Source of the DNA: an uncultured Lachnospiraceae bacterium
GTDB lineage: Bacteria; Bacillota; Clostridia; Lachnospirales; Lachnospiraceae
Direction of reading: 5' to 3'
Assembly (NCBI GenBank): GCA_902765725.1
Contig: CACXAT010000029.1
Span: forward strand, 1-32,543
Length of the DNA stretch: 32,543 nucleotides
In this document: piece by piece, positions 22,919-30,387 of the stretch
How the letters are laid out: the number at the start of each line of letters is the position of its first letter
Position numbering within the stretch: position 1 is the first letter of the stretch
The notes under the pieces: generated by a model
The model's input: only the letters and a program-made list of their open reading frames with translations
Told to the model about the DNA's origin: nothing
Databases searched by the model: none
Translations under genes and position numbers: made by a program

Positions 22919-24097
22919 ATGGCAAAGATTGACATTATCTCAGGGTTTCTCGGAGCAGGAAAGACGACTCTGATCAAGAAACTTATCAGCGACGTGTTTG
23001 CGGGACAGAAGGTCGTCCTGATTGAAAATGAATTCGGCGAGATCGGAATCGACGGAGGATTCCTGAAGGAAGCCGGCATCAACATTACTGAGATGAATTC
23101 CGGATGCATCTGCTGCAGTCTGGTAGGTGATTTTGCGGAAGCGCTGAAGAAGGTGGTGGAGCAGTTCCACCCGGACCACATCATCATCGAGCCCTCCGGC
23201 GTCGGCAAGCTGTCCGACATCCGCGACGCAGTGGAGCATGTGGGTGAGGAGTGCGATCTTGAGATCGGTTCACTGGTTACAGTGGCTGATGTCAAGAAAG
23301 TCAAGATGTATATGAAGAACTTCGGTGAGTTCTACAACAACCAGATCGAGAGCGCAGGCACGATCATTCTCTCCAGAACGCAGAATGCATCCAAGGAGAA
23401 GATCGATGAAGCAATCGCCATGATCCGTGAGAAGAACCCGGAAGCTACGATCATCACCACTCCCTGGGATGAGCTGAGCGGCCAGACGATCCATGATGCC
23501 ATGGTGCAGTCGGTCTCGCTTGCTGACCTGCTCCTGGCAGAGGAGGAAGAGCATCACCATCATCATGATGATGACGACGATGAGGACGAGCATGAGCATC
23601 ATCATCACCATCACGACGATGACGATGATGAGGACGAGCATGAGCATCATCATCACCACCATCATGACGATGACGACGATGATGAGGATGAGCATGAGCA
23701 CCATCATCACCATCATCACGAGCATGAAGAACATGAGGCAGATGAGAATGGCACGGTGATCTATCACTCCCATGACCATCATCACCATCACCATCATCAC
23801 GGCGGACATGACGCGGATGAGGTCTTCCAGAGCTGGGGCGCCGAGTCACCGAAGACCTACACGGATGATGAGATCAGAAGCATCCTGAAGACTCTCGCGG
23901 AGTCTACGGAAGATGATTACGGATTCATCCTTCGTTCCAAGGGTATGGTTCCGCGTGAGGACGGCACATGGATCCACTTTGATATGGTTCCGGAGGAAAC
24001 AGAGATCCGCACCGGAGCTGCTGACTACACCGGACGCATCGTTGTCATCGGCGCGGGCCTGAAGGAAGACAGGATCCAGGAGCTGTTCGGACTGTAA
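22919..24097 (+). CDS. G3E-family GTPase (CobW/COG0523) with a long His/Asp/Glu metal-binding tract
   Basis: G3E GTPases deliver metal ions to target proteins. This 392-residue protein has Walker A GFLGAGKTT (9-17), the switch region ENEFGEIGIDGG, the metal motif CICC (Cys63, Cys65, Cys66) and a guanine-site-like SRTQ. Residues 208-300 are almost pure His, Asp and Glu. The unit HHHHHH-DDDDD-EDEHEH is repeated about three times and then followed by another His8 run; at the DNA level this is an imperfect tandem repeat at roughly 23540-23818. The tail (about 300-392) is a CobW C-terminal domain. The tract points to storage or buffering of Zn, Ni or Co; which metal is not shown. A second G3E protein follows 69 bp later, probably in the same operon. 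Confidence 0.9.
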   Translation: MAKIDIISGFLGAGKTTLIKKLISDVFAGQKVVLIENEFGEIGIDGGFLKEAGINITEMNSGCICCSLVGDFAEALKKVVEQFHPDHIIIEPSGVGKLSDIRDAVEHVGEECDLEIGSLVTVADVKKVKMYMKNFGEFYNNQIESAGTIILSRTQNASKEKIDEAIAMIREKNPEATIITTPWDELSGQTIHDAMVQSVSLADLLLAEEEEHHHHHDDDDDEDEHEHHHHHHDDDDDEDEHEHHHHHHHDDDDDDEDEHEHHHHHHHEHEEHEADENGTVIYHSHDHHHHHHHHGGHDADEVFQSWGAESPKTYTDDEIRSILKTLAESTEDDYGFILRSKGMVPREDGTWIHFDMVPEETEIRTGAADYTGRIVVIGAGLKEDRIQELFGL

Positions 24098-24151
24098 GAA
24101 AGGAGATAACTGCATCCGGTATCGTTCAGAGATGATAGTCCTGTATGCAGT

Positions 24152-24169
24152 GCATGAATAATCATTATG
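24152..24169. promoter_or_regulatory. Fur/Zur-like dyad overlapping the start of the second G3E gene
   Basis: ATAAT-C-ATTAT (24158-24168) is a perfect 5-1-5 dyad matching the TAATNATTA core of Fur/Zur/PerR boxes, and it touches the ATG at 24167. The outer arms (GA/GC) do not match well. Presented only as a candidate site. Confidence 0.3.
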
Positions 24170-25111
24170 CTTGAAGTACCTGTATATGTGATCACCGGCT
24201 TTCTTGAGAGCGGGAAGACAACATTTATCAGAGAGGTCCTGGACAGCCCGGACTTTGCTGACGGAGAGAAGACGCTGGTCCTTCTGTGCGAAGAGGGAGA
24301 AGAAGAGTACGATGAAAAACAGCTGAGCCGTCACAATATCTATATCGAGCAGATCGACAGTGAGGAAGATCTGGCCCCTGAGAAGCTGGATCTCCTTCAC
24401 CGCAAACATAAGCCCAAGCGTGTATTCATTGAATTCAACGGTACCTGGGATGCCGCGAAGTTTACTTCGAGCCCCATGGCAAAACGCTGGGAGCTGGCGC
24501 AGATCATCACGCTGGTAGACGGATCCACCTTCCAGGTGTATCTGCAGAATATGCGCCAGATGATGAGCAACATCTTCATGGATACCGAGCTGGTCATCTT
24601 CAACCGCTGCACGACAGATATGGACCTGCAGATGTTCCGCCGGACGGTCAAGGCCGTGAACAGCCAGGCTGTCATTGCCTTTGAAGACAGCGAGGGTCAG
24701 CAGATCGATATCGGCAAGGCGCAGCCGCCCTTTGACCTGAATATGGATCCCATCGAGATCCCGGACGAGGAGTACGGACTCTGGTATCTGGACGCGATGG
24801 AAAATAAAGACCGCTATGAAGGAAAAACGGTTCATTTCAAAGGGAAGGTCATGATCCCTTACGGTTTTCCTGCAAACAGCTTTATTCCCGGACGCAACGC
24901 CATGACCTGCTGCGTCAATGATATCCGGTTCATAGGCTTTATCTGCCATTCGAAGCATACCGACAAGCTCAGACAGAAGCAGTGGATCGAGGTCACGGCT
25001 GAGATCCGGTATGAGTTTGTTCCGGAATATAACGGTGAAGGTCCCGTGCTTTATGCGAAGCACCTCAAGAGCGCAGAACCGCCGAAGGATGACGTGGTCC
25101 TGTTCAACTGA
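24167..25111 (+). CDS. G3E-type GTPase fused to a TIGR03943/DUF1980-like C-terminal domain
   Basis: This 314-residue protein opens with a CobW-like P-loop, TGFLESGKTTF (10-20). The CxCC motif is missing; at that place CEEGEEEYDE (41-50) supplies acidic residues, and the usual NKxD is FNRCT. After about residue 205 a second domain begins: YEGKTVHFKGKVM, then AMTCCVNDIRFIGFIC and DKLRQKQWIEVTAEI. That pattern resembles the C-terminal domain of YcgQ (TIGR03943/DUF1980), a partner of the permease YcgR; this match is from memory, not from a search. No good Shine-Dalgarno precedes ATG 24167, while an AAGGAGAT sits about 60 bases upstream with no start behind it. It probably works in metal handling with the preceding GTPase. 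Confidence 0.75.
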   Translation: MLEVPVYVITGFLESGKTTFIREVLDSPDFADGEKTLVLLCEEGEEEYDEKQLSRHNIYIEQIDSEEDLAPEKLDLLHRKHKPKRVFIEFNGTWDAAKFTSSPMAKRWELAQIITLVDGSTFQVYLQNMRQMMSNIFMDTELVIFNRCTTDMDLQMFRRTVKAVNSQAVIAFEDSEGQQIDIGKAQPPFDLNMDPIEIPDEEYGLWYLDAMENKDRYEGKTVHFKGKVMIPYGFPANSFIPGRNAMTCCVNDIRFIGFICHSKHTDKLRQKQWIEVTAEIRYEFVPEYNGEGPVLYAKHLKSAEPPKDDVVLFN

Positions 25112-25147
25112 GTCATGCAAAACCTGCCGGACTTGTTTAAATGACGC

Positions 25148-25176
25148 TTGCCCTTTGGAGTCAGAGGATTTATACT
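25148..25176 (+). promoter_or_regulatory. Putative promoter of the phosphofructokinase gene
   Basis: TTGCCC (25148-25153) and TATACT (25171-25176) are 17 bp apart. The leader of about 65 nt contains GCGGCGGCGTCG followed by TTTTT, which could pair with GACGCTTG at 25143-25150 as a bulged terminator for the upstream genes. Confidence 0.5.
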
Positions 25177-25248
25177 TTAATCACCTTTGATGCCCAAGCG
25201 GCGGCGTCGTTTTTATATCTGTTATCAGTAAGAAAGGCGGGATGAATT

Positions 25249-26322
25249 ATGAAGAGGATCGGACTGCTCACCAGCGGAGGCGACTGCCAGGCGCTGAACG
25301 CAACCATGAGAGGCATAGTCAAGGCACTTGCGAACAATCTGGACGAACTTGAAGTCTATGGTTTCATTAACGGCTATCACGGTATGATCTACAGTGATTA
25401 CAGACTGCTTACCAGCAAGGACTTCTCGGGAATCCTGACCAAGGGCGGCACCATGCTGGGATCCTCCCGGACGCCGTTCAAGGATATCCGCAAGCCGGAT
25501 GAGAAGGGACTGGATAAGGTCGAGGCGATGAAGCAGAACTATCATAAGCTTCGCCTGGACTGCCTGTTCGTGCTTGGCGGAAACGGAAGCCAGAAGACTG
25601 CGAACCTTCTCAGTGAGGAGGGCCTGAATGTCATCCATCTGCCCAAGACCATCGATAATGATATCTGGGGAACGGACATGACCTTCGGCTTCTACAGCGC
25701 AGTAAATATCGCGACGGAGGCAATCGACTGCATCCATACGACCGCTGCGTCCCACAACCGTGTATTTATCGTGGAAGTCATGGGACATAAGGTCGGCTGG
25801 CTGACCCTCTATGCAGGAATCGCAGGCGGCGCTGACGTCATCCTGATCCCTGAGATCCCGTATCATATCGATAAAGTCATGGAAGCCATCGACAACCGTA
25901 CCAAGAGCGGCAAGGGATTCACAGTCCTTGCGGTCGCTGAAGGCGCTGTCTGCGCGGAGGATCTGAAGCTCTCCAAGAAGGATTATAAGAAGAAGATGGA
26001 GAAAAATAACTATCCGTCGGTCGCTTATGAGCTCGCAGACCAGATCCTGAAGAAGAGCGGCAATGAAGTCCGCATCACGGTCCCGGGCCATACCCAGAGA
26101 GGCGGAGCTCCGTGTCCGTACGACCGCGCGCTTTCCACCAGACTTGGTGCCGCGGCGGCGCAGGCATTCCTGGATGAAGATTTCGGCAAGATGATCGGCA
26201 TCAGGAATAACCAGACTGTCCGTGTGAAGCTGAAGGATTCCGCAGGCAAGCTGAAGGTTGTTGAGAAGGATGACCAGTTTATCCTTGAAGCCAAGAGACT
26301 TGGAATCAGCTTCGGTGACTGA
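25249..26322 (+). CDS. 6-phosphofructokinase with mixed ATP/PPi-type active-site residues
   Basis: This 357-residue enzyme phosphorylates fructose 6-phosphate in glycolysis. It starts with IGLLTSGGDCQALNATMRG, and the catalytic PKTIDNDI (132-139, Asp136 the likely base), EVMGHKVGWL and PGHTQRGGAP motifs follow. The nucleotide loop reads GGNGS (111-114 region): Gly113 corresponds to E. coli Gly104, the ATP-type residue, but Asn112 replaces the metal-site Asp103. Lys133 corresponds to position 124, where Lys is the PPi-type residue. The phosphoryl donor therefore cannot be assigned safely. The length is longer than E. coli PfkA (320). GGCGGG precedes the ATG. It appears monocistronic. Confidence 0.87.
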   Translation: MKRIGLLTSGGDCQALNATMRGIVKALANNLDELEVYGFINGYHGMIYSDYRLLTSKDFSGILTKGGTMLGSSRTPFKDIRKPDEKGLDKVEAMKQNYHKLRLDCLFVLGGNGSQKTANLLSEEGLNVIHLPKTIDNDIWGTDMTFGFYSAVNIATEAIDCIHTTAASHNRVFIVEVMGHKVGWLTLYAGIAGGADVILIPEIPYHIDKVMEAIDNRTKSGKGFTVLAVAEGAVCAEDLKLSKKDYKKKMEKNNYPSVAYELADQILKKSGNEVRITVPGHTQRGGAPCPYDRALSTRLGAAAAQAFLDEDFGKMIGIRNNQTVRVKLKDSAGKLKVVEKDDQFILEAKRLGISFGD

Positions 26323-26352
26323 CGCTCCGGCCCCGGCTTGTGATCGCGATTG

Positions 26353-26429
26353 TTGATTATTGCTGCAGGACAGAGTATTATAAGTAAACAGGTAGCTTTT
26401 TATGCCGCTCCGGCCTGGTACCGGGGCGG
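26353..26429 (+). promoter_or_regulatory. Promoter and leader hairpin ahead of dnaX
   Basis: TTGATT (26353-26358) and TATTAT (26376-26381) are 17 bp apart. In the leader, CCGCTCCGG (26405-26413) pairs with CCGGGGCGG (26421-26429), followed by TATTTAT; this hairpin may attenuate or simply mark the end of upstream transcription. Confidence 0.5.
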
Positions 26430-26465
26430 TATTTATCTCATTACGTGTAAGAAGGCAGGAGTCGG

Positions 26466-28097
26466 GTGAACTATCAGGCGCTATATCGGAAATATCGTCC
26501 GCGGGTCTTTGATGACGTGAAGGGGCAGGAAGTGATCGTCCGTACCCTCCGCAATCAGGTCAAGACCGGAAGGATCGCGCACGCGTACCTGTTCTGCGGA
26601 AGCCGCGGAACGGGCAAGACCACGTGCGCCAAGATCATGGCGAAGGCGATCAACTGCGAGCATCCCGTGGACGGCAATCCGTGTACGGAATGTGCGGCCT
26701 GCAAAGCGATCCAGGCCGGGATCTCCATGAATGTGATCGAGATGGACGCTGCGTCTCAGAGAGGTATCGATAATTTCAGGCAGATCATCTCCGAGATCGC
26801 GTACCCGCCCACCGAAGGGCGCTACAAGGTCTACATCATCGATGAGGTCCATATGCTGACGCCCGAGGCCTTCAACGCGTTCCTCAAGACGCTGGAGGAG
26901 CCGCCGGAATACGCAGTCTTCATACTGGCTACGACGGATCCCCAGAGACTTCTGCCCACGGTATTGTCAAGATGCCAGCGGTATGATTTCCGCAGGATTC
27001 CCACGAAGATCATTGAAGAGAGACTGGGAGAGGTCCTGGCGGCAGAGGAGATAGAGGCTGAGTACGAAGCGGTCCACACGATCGCCAGGCGCTCTGAGGG
27101 CGGCATGCGTGATGCTCTCAGCATCGCGGACCAGTGCGTTTCATTTTTCCCGGGAGAACTCCTCACCTATGATCATGTGCTGGAGGTGCTCGGAACTGTC
27201 GATAACGACGTATACAGGAAGATGATGCGCTTCGCGGTCCGGGGCAATGCGTCGTCCCTGATCGGCCTGCTGGATCAGCTGCTTATGGACGGCAGGGACG
27301 TGCGGCAGATCGTAGCTGACTTCACCTGGTACCTCAGGGATCTTCTGATCTTCAAGGCTTCGGCAGGCTCCGCCCAGATGGAGGACCTGATCGAGGAAGA
27401 CCGGGAAGAGATGCTGGAGGACTCGGACAGGATCAATGAAAAGCAGCTCATGTATTTCATCGAGGTGCTGTCTGACCTGTCCAATACGCTGAGGAATTCC
27501 TCAAACAGAAGGGTGCTGACGGAGATCGCGCTGATCAGGCTGTGCAGGCCGCAGACAGATCCGGGCAGCATGGATGCTCTGCAGAGCAGGATCACCCTGA
27601 TCGAGCAGAAGCTGGAGGAAGGGACCTTCGTGAGCGCAGGTACCCGAGCGGCGCCTTCACAGACCCTGGCAGATGCAGGGCAGAGCGGCCCGGAGCCTGA
27701 GAAGGCCCCGGACAGAGAGAACATGGTGAAGGCCATCGCGCCGTCCCTGTTCCAGAAGATCGCCGCGCAGTGGAAGCAGACCATGAATTCACTTCCGAGG
27801 GAAGGCACGAGGCATGCGAGGGGGCAGATCCTTGCCAACTGCTGCGAGCCCTTCTTCTCTCCGGAGGATCCTGAGACGCTCTATCTTCCGCTCAGCAGGA
27901 ACTGGTATGACTCGCTTGCCTATGATCAGGATCTGCTGGAGGCGGTCAGAGGAGCGATCGCGGATAAGTACGGCGTCTGCCCGGAGGTGCGGTTCACGGA
28001 TGCTTCGGACAGTTCGGCCAGGGGACTGATCAAGGTTGAATCAAAACAGGAAGAATTAATGAACAGTGGGGTCGATTTCCCCATAGATATTGAATGA
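26466..28097 (+). CDS. dnaX: DNA polymerase III subunit gamma/tau
   Basis: This 543-residue clamp-loader ATPase opens with YQALYRKYRPRVFDDVKGQE. Walker A GSRGTGKTT lies at 45-53, the zinc module uses Cys64, Cys73, Cys76 and Cys79, Walker B is IIDEVHML, and the SRC sensor motif is in LPTVLSRCQRYDF. Domain III follows to about residue 365; the rest is a variable linker and a tau-like C-terminal region. The start is GTG, with AGGAGTCGG just upstream (26456-26464). No obvious slippery A-run for a gamma frameshift was seen. ybaB and recR follow at 13 and 1 bp spacing, the conserved dnaX-ybaB-recR operon. Confidence 0.95.
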   Translation: MNYQALYRKYRPRVFDDVKGQEVIVRTLRNQVKTGRIAHAYLFCGSRGTGKTTCAKIMAKAINCEHPVDGNPCTECAACKAIQAGISMNVIEMDAASQRGIDNFRQIISEIAYPPTEGRYKVYIIDEVHMLTPEAFNAFLKTLEEPPEYAVFILATTDPQRLLPTVLSRCQRYDFRRIPTKIIEERLGEVLAAEEIEAEYEAVHTIARRSEGGMRDALSIADQCVSFFPGELLTYDHVLEVLGTVDNDVYRKMMRFAVRGNASSLIGLLDQLLMDGRDVRQIVADFTWYLRDLLIFKASAGSAQMEDLIEEDREEMLEDSDRINEKQLMYFIEVLSDLSNTLRNSSNRRVLTEIALIRLCRPQTDPGSMDALQSRITLIEQKLEEGTFVSAGTRAAPSQTLADAGQSGPEPEKAPDRENMVKAIAPSLFQKIAAQWKQTMNSLPREGTRHARGQILANCCEPFFSPEDPETLYLPLSRNWYDSLAYDQDLLEAVRGAIADKYGVCPEVRFTDASDSSARGLIKVESKQEELMNSGVDFPIDIE

Positions 28098-28110
28098 CAG
28101 GAGGCTGATT

Positions 28111-28464
28111 ATGGCAAAAAGAGGCGGATTTCCGGGCGGCATGATGCCGGGGAACATGAATAATCTCATGAAGCAGGCGCAGAAGATGCAGCAGAAGATG
28201 GCTGAGCAGCAGGCGGCTCTGGAGGAGAAGGAGTATACTGCGAAGGCCGGCGGCGGTGCGGTGGAAGTGACTGTCAGCGGAAAGAGAGAGCTGACCAAGG
28301 TCACCATCGATCCGGACGCAGTGGATCCGGATGATGTGGAGATGCTGCAGGATATGATCATCGCGGCGGCGAATGAAGCGCTCCGCGCGGCGGAAGAGGA
28401 TGCGGCCAAGACCATGGGCGGCCTGGCGGGCGGCCTGGGCCAGATGGGCGGCTTCGGTTTCTGA
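28111..28464 (+). CDS. ybaB: YbaB/EbfC-family nucleoid-associated protein
   Basis: This 117-residue DNA-binding protein forms a tweezer-like dimer. It has a Gly/Met-rich N-terminus (AKRGGFPGGMMPGNM), a long helix MNNLMKQAQKMQQKMAEQQAALEEKE in part (residues about 17-40), and the conserved strand pair VEVTVSGKRELTKVTIDPD. The C-terminus is a Gly/Met-rich tail. GGAGG (28099-28104) fixes the ATG at 28111. It lies between dnaX and recR as in most bacteria, which supports a link to DNA repair or chromosome organisation, although the exact role is unclear. Confidence 0.94.
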   Translation: MAKRGGFPGGMMPGNMNNLMKQAQKMQQKMAEQQAALEEKEYTAKAGGGAVEVTVSGKRELTKVTIDPDAVDPDDVEMLQDMIIAAANEALRAAEEDAAKTMGGLAGGLGQMGGFGF

Positions 28465-28465
28465 T

Positions 28466-29062
28466 ATGGATTACTATGGAAGTCAGATCAATAACCTGAT
28501 CGCGCAGCTGGGCAGTCTGCCCGGCATCGGTCAGAAGTCTGCGCAGCGGCTTGCATTTCACATTATCAATATGCCGCCGGAGAAGGTGCAGCAGCTGGCG
28601 GCCTCACTGACTGAGGCAAGGCAGCATGTGCGCTACTGCAAAGAATGCGGGACCCTGACGGATCAGGAGCTGTGTCCGATCTGTGCGGACACGAAGCGGG
28701 ATCACCGCACGATTATGGTGGTGGAGACCAGCAGGGACCTTGCCGCCTATGAGCGGACAGGGCGCTATGAAGGCGTATACCATGTCCTGCAGGGCGTGAT
28801 CAATCCGCAGCTCGGGATCGGGCCCGCGGATATACGTCTGAAGGAACTGATGCACAGGCTGCAGGGGGACGTGGATGAGGTGATCATCGCGACCGGATCC
28901 AGCCTGGAGGGCGAGACGACCGCCATGTATATCAGCAAGCTGGTGAAGCCGACCGGCATCAAGGTGTCCAGGATCGCCAGCGGTGTTCCCGTTGGCGGAG
29001 ATCTCGAATACATTGATGAAGTGACACTTCTCAGGGCACTGGACGGAAGAGTCGAACTGTAA
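28466..29062 (+). CDS. recR: Recombination mediator protein RecR
   Basis: RecR, with RecO and RecF, loads RecA on SSB-coated gaps. This 198-residue protein has the N-terminal helix-hairpin-helix LGSLPGIGQKSAQRLAFHI (about 15-33), a C4 zinc finger with Cys58, Cys61, Cys70 and Cys73, and a Toprim domain starting at IMVVETSRDLAAYERTG. The C-terminal GVPVGGDLEYIDEVTLLRAL is the usual Walker-B-like end. It starts one base after the ybaB stop, so translation is coupled. Confidence 0.96.
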   Translation: MDYYGSQINNLIAQLGSLPGIGQKSAQRLAFHIINMPPEKVQQLAASLTEARQHVRYCKECGTLTDQELCPICADTKRDHRTIMVVETSRDLAAYERTGRYEGVYHVLQGVINPQLGIGPADIRLKELMHRLQGDVDEVIIATGSSLEGETTAMYISKLVKPTGIKVSRIASGVPVGGDLEYIDEVTLLRALDGRVEL

Positions 29063-29105
29063 CAGGCAACAGGCATACAGCTGGAACAGATACAGGAACG
29101 GATAT

Positions 29106-30365
29106 ATGAAGGAACGGTTTCAGAATCTCATAGAACTGCTTTCTTTTCGTACCATGTGGGACGATCAGGAAGAGGAAGACTGGGAAGACTATGACCGGAA
29201 AGAAGACTATGTGTCAGGGGACGAATATGCCGATGATTCCCGCCGCAGGGCAGGGATCAGCTCCGGATCGCTGTACCTGATCATTGCTGCCATGGTGATC
29301 ATCGCAGTCTTTGCATATACGTTCATGAGTCACAGGCACCTGTATACAGGGTACTCCATCAGGGATTCCTACGAGGCAGAGGATATCGTCGGAACGAGAT
29401 ATGAGAAGCTGGGCAGCGGATTCGTGAAGTACGGTTCTGACGGTGTTACCTTTGTAAGCGGCAGAAATGAGACTCAGTGGAGTACTGCCTATACGATAGA
29501 GACGCCGGTCACCAGTGTCTGCTCGAACACCATGATGATCTATGAGCAGCAGGGGTATACGGTTGAAGTGATCAATTCGGACGGCGTGCTGGGATCCTAT
29601 CAGACGGACTTTCCCATCATGCGTGCCGTGATCGCGAAGAACGGTGTTGCGGCCCTGATGCTGAAGGACGGTGATGACGCCAGGATACGTCTGGCAAGCA
29701 CTGACGGCACTACGCTGGCAGAGGTGAAGACTACCCTGGAGGATCAGGGGTATCCTCTGGCCATGGATCTGTCTTCGGATGCGCAGAACCTGATGGTCTC
29801 TCTTGCGAAGATCGGCTCGGGAACTGTGGACACCTCCATTGCATTCTACAATTTCTCGTCCGCAGCGCAGACGGATGACTCTCATCTCGTGTCGCTGACT
29901 GAATACAGGGACGAGATCTTCCCCTATGTCTGCTTTGCTTCCGACAAGACCCCGGTCGCTGTGGGTGATTCCGGGTTTGTCGTATTTTCTGCATCCAAAC
30001 ACCCGGAGGAGAAGAAATCCGTACATATCTCCGGGGAGATACTGAGCGTATTCCATGACGATGAGTGCATCGGATTCATTTTATCGAGTGACTCCGCGAC
30101 GGAACGCTATCATATGCTGGTCTACAATTACGCCGGGAAGGTTACCGCGGATTTCACATTTGCCCACGGATACTCGGAGGTGAAGATGGATTCCGGAGAG
30201 ATCCTGCTCAATGACAGCGGACATATCATGGCATTCACGCCGGGCGGAGTGGCAAGGCTGGATGCGGACTGTGACAGGCAGATCGCTGAATTCGTCAAAA
30301 TTCCAGGATTCCGCAAGTATGCGATCCTGACGAATTCCGGCATGTACCGGATCCTGGCTGAATAA
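29106..30365 (+). CDS. DUF5711-family membrane-anchored protein, function unknown
   Basis: This 419-residue protein has a short basic/hydrophobic start, a strongly acidic cytoplasmic segment (WDDQEEEDWEDYD, about 18-30), one transmembrane helix (about 54-74, SLYLIIAAMVIIAVFAYTFM) and a large outside part. The outer part is built from short strands with recurring patterns such as YEKLGSGFVKYGSDGVTFV and repeated Asp/Ser/Gly turns, consistent with a beta-propeller-like fold. I recognise it as the DUF5711 type seen in Clostridia. It lies between recR and a CvpA-family gene, both in the same direction, and may belong to an envelope-related operon. Confidence 0.75.
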   Translation: MKERFQNLIELLSFRTMWDDQEEEDWEDYDRKEDYVSGDEYADDSRRRAGISSGSLYLIIAAMVIIAVFAYTFMSHRHLYTGYSIRDSYEAEDIVGTRYEKLGSGFVKYGSDGVTFVSGRNETQWSTAYTIETPVTSVCSNTMMIYEQQGYTVEVINSDGVLGSYQTDFPIMRAVIAKNGVAALMLKDGDDARIRLASTDGTTLAEVKTTLEDQGYPLAMDLSSDAQNLMVSLAKIGSGTVDTSIAFYNFSSAAQTDDSHLVSLTEYRDEIFPYVCFASDKTPVAVGDSGFVVFSASKHPEEKKSVHISGEILSVFHDDECIGFILSSDSATERYHMLVYNYAGKVTADFTFAHGYSEVKMDSGEILLNDSGHIMAFTPGGVARLDADCDRQIAEFVKIPGFRKYAILTNSGMYRILAE

Positions 30366-30387
30366 ATAAACGGAGGACGTTAGTACG

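Noticed and set aside
23270..23809. Met/Val/Ile-rich minus-strand frame opposite the His-rich tract, looking like a membrane protein
   Set aside because: The antisense of CAT/GAT/GAC repeats automatically gives Met, Ile and Val runs; it is an artefact of the poly-His/Asp coding repeats.
23540..23818. Possible CRISPR or other regular repeat array
   Set aside because: The repeats are contiguous, in frame and encode His/Asp/Glu; there are no unique spacers.
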